From Solirubrobacterales bacterium (GTDB lineage: Bacteria; Actinomycetota; Thermoleophilia; Solirubrobacterales; Solirubrobacteraceae): a stretch of 24,922 nt of DNA. Under the pieces are notes generated by a model. That model saw nothing but the letters and a program-made list of their open reading frames with translations, was not told the DNA's origin and searched no databases. Of this stretch, positions 21,422 to 24,922 are shown piece by piece. Each line of letters starts with the position of its first letter. The first letter of the stretch is position 1. The stretch spans positions 3,463 through 28,384 of the forward strand of contig PLBZ01000098.1 in assembly GCA_003134675.1 (NCBI GenBank). The letters are read 5' to 3'. The position numbers and the translations under genes are program-made.

Positions 21422-22363
21422 ATGGGAACCTTTCGCTTGCAGAACCAGCGCATCGCCTACACCGAATATGGTGGCGGCCCGGCGGCGGTCACCGTAAGGG
21501 GGGAGCGCGGACGGACCGCGAAGAGCTCGCCGGCGGCCACGCGACCGGTGATCCTCGTCCATGGGCTGCTGCTCTCGCAGGAGATGCACCGCCCGCTCGC
21601 GGAAGACCTCGCGGCGCGCGGGAACCGGGTGATCACGGTCGACCTGCTCGGCCACGGCGAATCGGATCGCCCCCGTGACATGTGGCGCTATTCGATGAGC
21701 ATCTTCGGCGAGCAGTTGCTCGGGTTGATGGACCACCTCAAAATCGAGCAGGCGGTCGTGATGGGCACCTCGCTGGGCGCCAACGCGGCGCTCGAGGTGG
21801 CCTCGGCGGCGCCCGAGCGCTTGCGTGGAATGGTGATCGAGATGCCGGTGCTCGACAACGGACTGCTTCCCAGCGCCCTGACCTTCACCCCGCTGCTCGT
21901 CGCGCTCACGTTCGGCGAGCCGCTCATGAAGCTGCTCGCGCGAGGCACGCGCGCGGTGCCGCGGCGGCTACTGCCCCACTACGGCAACGTCGTGCTCGAC
22001 CTGGTGCGCCAGGAACCCGGTCCCAGCGGCGCGCTGATCCAGGGGCTGTTCTTCGGGCGCATCGCCCCGCATCGCAGCGAGCGGCGCACCTTTCAAACGC
22101 CGGCGCTCGTGCTCGGGCATCATCGCGACCCCGTGCACCCCTTCTCCGACGCGGGCATGCTCGCAAAGGAGCTGCCGAACGGGCGCCTCTTGGAGGCCGA
22201 TTCGCTCGTCGAGCTGCGCTTGCAGCCCGAACGGCTCACGGACGAGATCGCCGCGTTTCTCGACGAGGTCTGGGGCGCGCCGCGCACGGTCGCGAAACGT
22301 GCAAGCACGAAACGCGCAGCCAAACCCGCCGCCGTCAAACGCACCGCGAAGCGCGCCGGCTGA
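21422..22363 (+). CDS. Alpha/beta-fold hydrolase with basic histone-H1-like C-terminal tail
   Basis: The 313 residues comprise an alpha/beta hydrolase domain (1-283) and a Lys/Arg/Ala-rich tail (about 288-313: repeated AKR, TKR, AKP, VKR units). Nucleophile S117 lies in GTSLGAN, the oxyanion loop is VHGLLLSQEM (46-55), and D236 in GHHRDPVHP is the likely acid. The position where the catalytic histidine is expected reads EADSLVELRLQPERL, with no histidine, so the triad looks incomplete or uses another residue. A low-complexity insertion (about 20-40) precedes the second strand. The tail resembles those on bacterial nucleoid or polyanion-binding proteins and might tether the enzyme to DNA, RNA or cell-wall polymer. 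ATG 21422 starts directly before the first strand. It converges on the next gene with a 6-base gap. Confidence 0.85.
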   Translation: MGTFRLQNQRIAYTEYGGGPAAVTVRGERGRTAKSSPAATRPVILVHGLLLSQEMHRPLAEDLAARGNRVITVDLLGHGESDRPRDMWRYSMSIFGEQLLGLMDHLKIEQAVVMGTSLGANAALEVASAAPERLRGMVIEMPVLDNGLLPSALTFTPLLVALTFGEPLMKLLARGTRAVPRRLLPHYGNVVLDLVRQEPGPSGALIQGLFFGRIAPHRSERRTFQTPALVLGHHRDPVHPFSDAGMLAKELPNGRLLEADSLVELRLQPERLTDEIAAFLDEVWGAPRTVAKRASTKRAAKPAAVKRTAKRAG

Positions 22364-22369
22364 ACGCGG

Positions 22370-23473
22370 CTACGCCGCCGGGAACAGTTCGAGTTCGTTC
22401 ACAGCAACATGGGTGGGTGGGACTCGATCCGGGGCGGTGCCGACGGACGCGGCTGGCGCCTTGCTGATCCACAGCGTCACGTAGCGGAACGCTTTCGTGG
22501 AGTCACGCAGCTTGATGTGCTTGCTGCGCTTATTCTCGACCAAGTAGGAGCTCAGCTGCACCCATGCCGGATCGGTGATCGACGCGGGCAAAGTGTGGCC
22601 GTTGGCACCGTACACCTGCACGCTCATCCCGGGAGTGGAGGTGACCATCCCAACCACCGCCAGCCGTCGTGCGGTCTTCAGGTCGATCACGAGCCCCTCC
22701 GCCATCTTCGGGGCCACGGCCGGATTGACCTGCGCGGTCCATGCGGTGGAGGTGTCGCCGTCGATCGCCAAGCTCGGGTCGCCGAATTCGCTCGCGGGAT
22801 AGCCGTAGGGGTTGTAGGTGGTGGCCGCGTTGGTATCGAGCACGATCGCGGCAGGCAAGTGTTCGGGGTTCGTGCCGCCACTGGATTTGGTGCTCGGCGA
22901 GGGTGTCGTCGTGCCACTCGATTCGTTGCTGGGCGTAGTAGTCGTGCTCGAGGATTTCGGCGTGGGCGCCGTGAGCGGGATTTTCGGCGGTTTCGCGGAG
23001 CCCGTGAACAGAGGGTTTGCGGAGGGCGTCACGGGGACTTTCGGCGTGGGCGTGAGCACTCCCGGCGTCGTGGGTGTCGGTGTGATCGGCGTCGTGGGCA
23101 CGGGGGTCACCGGGGCGGGGGGCGGGGCGACCGCCACAGTCACCGGGCGGGGCTTGTGGGCGCCTTCCTTGCTCAGCGCGGCATAGGCGGCAGCGGCGGC
23201 ACCGAGCACAAGGATCCCCGTGGCGACGAGGATCGTTGCAGCCGAGCGCCAGCTCGGGCCGCCCGCATCGAGACTGCCAGGGGCGCCAGCGCCGCACTGC
23301 AGGCACCAGTCCTGGGAGCTGCCCATCGGCGCTCCACAGTTTGCGCAGGTCGGGTGCGCCGCCGCGGACTGGGACTCAGGCGGCTGAGGTGCGGAGCCTG
23401 GCGAGGAGGGCTCAGCGGTGGGTGGCTGCTCGGGGGTCGCGAGCGCCGGCGGATCGGCGAGCAATGTGTTCAC
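22370..23473 (-). CDS. Zinc-ribbon, single-pass membrane protein with C-terminal discoidin-like domain
   Basis: The 367 residues are modular: a Pro/Ser-rich start, a zinc ribbon (C43, C46, C57, C60 in CANCGAPM and WCLQCG), one membrane helix (about 77-99), a Pro/Thr/Ser-rich extracellular stalk (105-205), and a C-terminal domain. That domain reads NPYGYPASEFGDPSLAIDGDTSTAWTA and on to HVAVNELELF, the pattern of F5/8C (discoidin/galactose-binding) domains that bind sugars or lipids. It probably links a cytoplasmic zinc-ribbon contact to binding of an extracellular glycan. Start is GTG 23473; no Shine-Dalgarno is evident. It is the third minus-strand gene after the sugar transferase and ATP-grasp genes, 28 bases after the latter, which supports a cell-surface polysaccharide role. 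Confidence 0.85.
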   Translation of the reverse strand: MNTLLADPPALATPEQPPTAEPSSPGSAPQPPESQSAAAHPTCANCGAPMGSSQDWCLQCGAGAPGSLDAGGPSWRSAATILVATGILVLGAAAAAYAALSKEGAHKPRPVTVAVAPPPAPVTPVPTTPITPTPTTPGVLTPTPKVPVTPSANPLFTGSAKPPKIPLTAPTPKSSSTTTTPSNESSGTTTPSPSTKSSGGTNPEHLPAAIVLDTNAATTYNPYGYPASEFGDPSLAIDGDTSTAWTAQVNPAVAPKMAEGLVIDLKTARRLAVVGMVTSTPGMSVQVYGANGHTLPASITDPAWVQLSSYLVENKRSKHIKLRDSTKAFRYVTLWISKAPAASVGTAPDRVPPTHVAVNELELFPAA

Positions 23474-23501
23474 AGGTTGTTGATTCTACCTCCGTCGGCA
23501 T

Positions 23502-24476
23502 CTACCTTGGCGCAGGTGGGCCACCGGGGACGATGTCACGGCCGGTTGGCTGCAGACGCTCATCAAGCTCGAGCTGCCAGTAATAGCGCGCGAAGGTGAT
23601 TCCTGCACGCATTTGTCCGACATGGGGCTCGACGCGCTCACCGCGGGCCATGCGCACGATCAGCTCCGGGTAGGTCCGTCCGGGCAACGCCCCATACATG
23701 TGTGAGGGATAGCCTCCGCCGAAGCGAATGTTGACGTCGGTCACGCGCAAACCCAGCTCGGGATCGCGGAAGGCCTGCACCATGCAGGGACCGCGCGCCC
23801 CGACGGCTTCGCTGACCGCCCGGCCCAGTTCGACCAACTCACGGTCGCCGAGCACAGTGCCCTTGACCGACTCACCGCCCCGCGACTCGATCATGCTGCG
23901 GGGGATCGCGTTCAGGCAACGTCCATCCAGGTCGCAGAGGCAGTCGATCGAGAACTCCGGCCCGTTCATGGCGCGCTGCAGGATCACCGGCTCGGATACG
24001 TAATCGATGAAGAAGCGTGCCTGCTCGGGGTCTTTGGCCAGGAAGATCGAGCGCGAATTGGAGCCTCGGCGGGGCTTTACGATGACCGGATAGTGCTCTG
24101 GTTGGGACTCGGCGAGCACTGTCGAGGGCGATGGCAAACCGAGGCGCTCCAGCAGCAGATGGGTCTCGTACTTGTCGAATGTCGCCGCCGCCATCTCAGG
24201 ATCCGGTACCAGCGCCGGCAGCAATCCATCGGCTCTGGCCCTGGCCAGCACCTCGATGTCGGGATCGATCAATGGAATCACCGCGCCAACGTTGTGCTGC
24301 TCGCAGAGGCGGCTCAACTCGGGTACGTAGGCGGGGTCGTCCAGGCTGGGCACCAGCGCGCGCACGTGGGCGGCATACTGGGCCGGCGCCAGCAATGAGG
24401 TCTCGGTCGCGATCACCTTGGCGTGCTGGGCAAAGGAGGCGACGATGTCATAGCGCCGCCCGACGCCGGTGATCAT
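23502..24476 (-). CDS. ATP-grasp (CarB-like) ligase of a polysaccharide cluster
   Basis: The 324-residue product has the three-part ATP-grasp layout: an N-terminal pre-ATP domain (MITGVGRRYDIV, VIPLIDPDIEVLA), the ATP-binding lid YPVIVKPRRGSNSRSIF with K134, and the metal-binding end RVTDVNIRFGGGYP with N249. It resembles carbamoyl-phosphate-synthase-like ligases found in capsule and exopolysaccharide loci, which join a carboxylate to an amine or thiol; the substrates are unknown. An in-frame GTG at 24497 overlaps the previous stop as GTGA, but AAGGAGG (24482-24488), five bases before ATG 24476, strongly favours the ATG. Either way it is translationally linked to the sugar transferase gene. 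Confidence 0.87.
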   Translation of the reverse strand: MITGVGRRYDIVASFAQHAKVIATETSLLAPAQYAAHVRALVPSLDDPAYVPELSRLCEQHNVGAVIPLIDPDIEVLARARADGLLPALVPDPEMAAATFDKYETHLLLERLGLPSPSTVLAESQPEHYPVIVKPRRGSNSRSIFLAKDPEQARFFIDYVSEPVILQRAMNGPEFSIDCLCDLDGRCLNAIPRSMIESRGGESVKGTVLGDRELVELGRAVSEAVGARGPCMVQAFRDPELGLRVTDVNIRFGGGYPSHMYGALPGRTYPELIVRMARGERVEPHVGQMRAGITFARYYWQLELDERLQPTGRDIVPGGPPAPR

Positions 24477-24493
24477 GATCGCCTCCTTCTCGC

Positions 24494-24922
24494 TCACGAC
24501 CCAGCTCGCTCGTCGATATCCCAGCCGCCGCTCTGGCCCTTGTACAGGTCAGAGCCGCGCACCACCAGCGCGACCGTGCGCCACAGGATCTCGAGATCCA
24601 TGCGCAGTGAACGGTGCTCGATGTAGTAGAGGTCGAGCTCGATGCGCTCTGACCAGGGCAGCGAGGTGCGGCCGTTGACCTGCGCCCAGCCGGTGATGCC
24701 GGGCTTGACTGCAAGGCGCCCCCGCTGGCTGGCTGTGTATTGCTCGACTTGGACCGGCACCGTCGGGCGAGGGCCAATCAGCGACATCTCACCGCGGAGG
24801 ACGTTGAGCAGGTTGGGCAGCTCGTCGAGGGAAGTACGCCGCAGCAGCGCCCCGACGCGAGTGATGCGGGCGTCGTTCGCCTCGACCGCCAGCCCAGCAC
24901 CGATGTGCTCGGCGCCGTCGAC
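24494..24922 (-). CDS. Bacterial sugar transferase, WcaJ/RfbP-like (5' end cut by window edge)
   Basis: Only the C-terminal 142 residues are in the window; the frame is open to the edge. They carry the conserved end of membrane phosphoglycosyl transferases: RITRVGALLRRTSLDELPN, LLNVLRGEMSLIGPRP, KPGITGWAQVNGR, the ELDLYYIEHRSLRMDLEIL helix and a short tail. Such enzymes transfer a sugar 1-phosphate from a nucleotide sugar to undecaprenyl phosphate at the inner membrane face, the first step of a lipid-linked polysaccharide unit. The ATG at 24787 is internal. The stop overlaps a possible GTG of the ATP-grasp gene by four bases. Sugar specificity cannot be read. Confidence 0.93.
   Translation of the reverse strand, partial: VDGAEHIGAGLAVEANDARITRVGALLRRTSLDELPNLLNVLRGEMSLIGPRPTVPVQVEQYTASQRGRLAVKPGITGWAQVNGRTSLPWSERIELDLYYIEHRSLRMDLEILWRTVALVVRGSDLYKGQSGGWDIDERAGS

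Noticed and set aside
22409..23599. A 396-codon plus-strand open frame opposite the zinc-ribbon/discoidin gene
   Set aside because: It is Arg/Gly-rich antisense of the Pro/Thr linker; the minus strand has clear zinc-ribbon, membrane and discoidin signatures.
1..24922. CRISPR array, insertion sequence, prophage or toxin-antitoxin pair
   Set aside because: I saw no regularly spaced repeats, transposase motifs, phage structural genes or small paired toxin-antitoxin genes.

Overview
The window is a gene-dense, GC-rich chromosomal segment with no gene-free stretch above 300 bases. It looks actinobacterial, most likely class Thermoleophilia (Solirubrobacterales-like). Reasons are the very high third-position GC, frequent GTG starts, a DUF3556 membrane protein, the actinobacterial style of transaldolase and acyl-CoA dehydrogenase, and a small acidic protein (10437-10892) whose N-terminus I associate with that class. 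This placement comes from recall of protein styles, not from a database search.

Layout. Positions 1-4399: an acyl-CoA dehydrogenase cut by the window edge, a membrane-anchored lysozyme-like protein, a short-chain dehydrogenase (SDR), and a lipoprotein with two copies of a sensor-like domain. Positions 4422-7564 (minus): a transketolase-transaldolase operon of the non-oxidative pentose phosphate pathway. Positions 7599-11001: an alpha/beta hydrolase, a tRNA-Glu with a 24-nt hairpin inserted in its D-loop, a helical protein, a decayed azoreductase divergent from a MarR regulator with two palindromic operators between them, and two tRNA-Ala genes (CGC and UGC) flanking a small acidic protein. 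Positions 11195-13991: a DUF899 thioredoxin-fold protein, a cupin, a small membrane protein and exonuclease III. Positions 14173-18121: a tightly coupled operon of a DUF3556 membrane protein, a CrtI-like FAD oxidoreductase and a SpoU/TrmH RNA methyltransferase; both junctions are GTGA start/stop overlaps. Positions 18083-19370 (minus): a membrane-anchored cupredoxin followed by a CADD-like haem-oxygenase-fold protein. Positions 19403-22363: a haloalkane-dehalogenase-like hydrolase, a second SDR, and an alpha/beta hydrolase with a basic histone-like tail. Positions 22370-24922 (minus): an undecaprenyl-phosphate sugar transferase (cut by the edge), an ATP-grasp enzyme and a zinc-ribbon/discoidin membrane protein, probably the end of a surface-polysaccharide cluster.

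Most of the window is housekeeping and general metabolism. The least ordinary items are the tRNA-Glu with a structured D-loop insertion, the decayed azoreductase beside an apparently intact MarR gene and operators, the duplicated-domain lipoprotein, and the DUF3556/FAD/methyltransferase operon with its repeat-rich upstream region. I see no CRISPR array, insertion sequence, prophage or origin.
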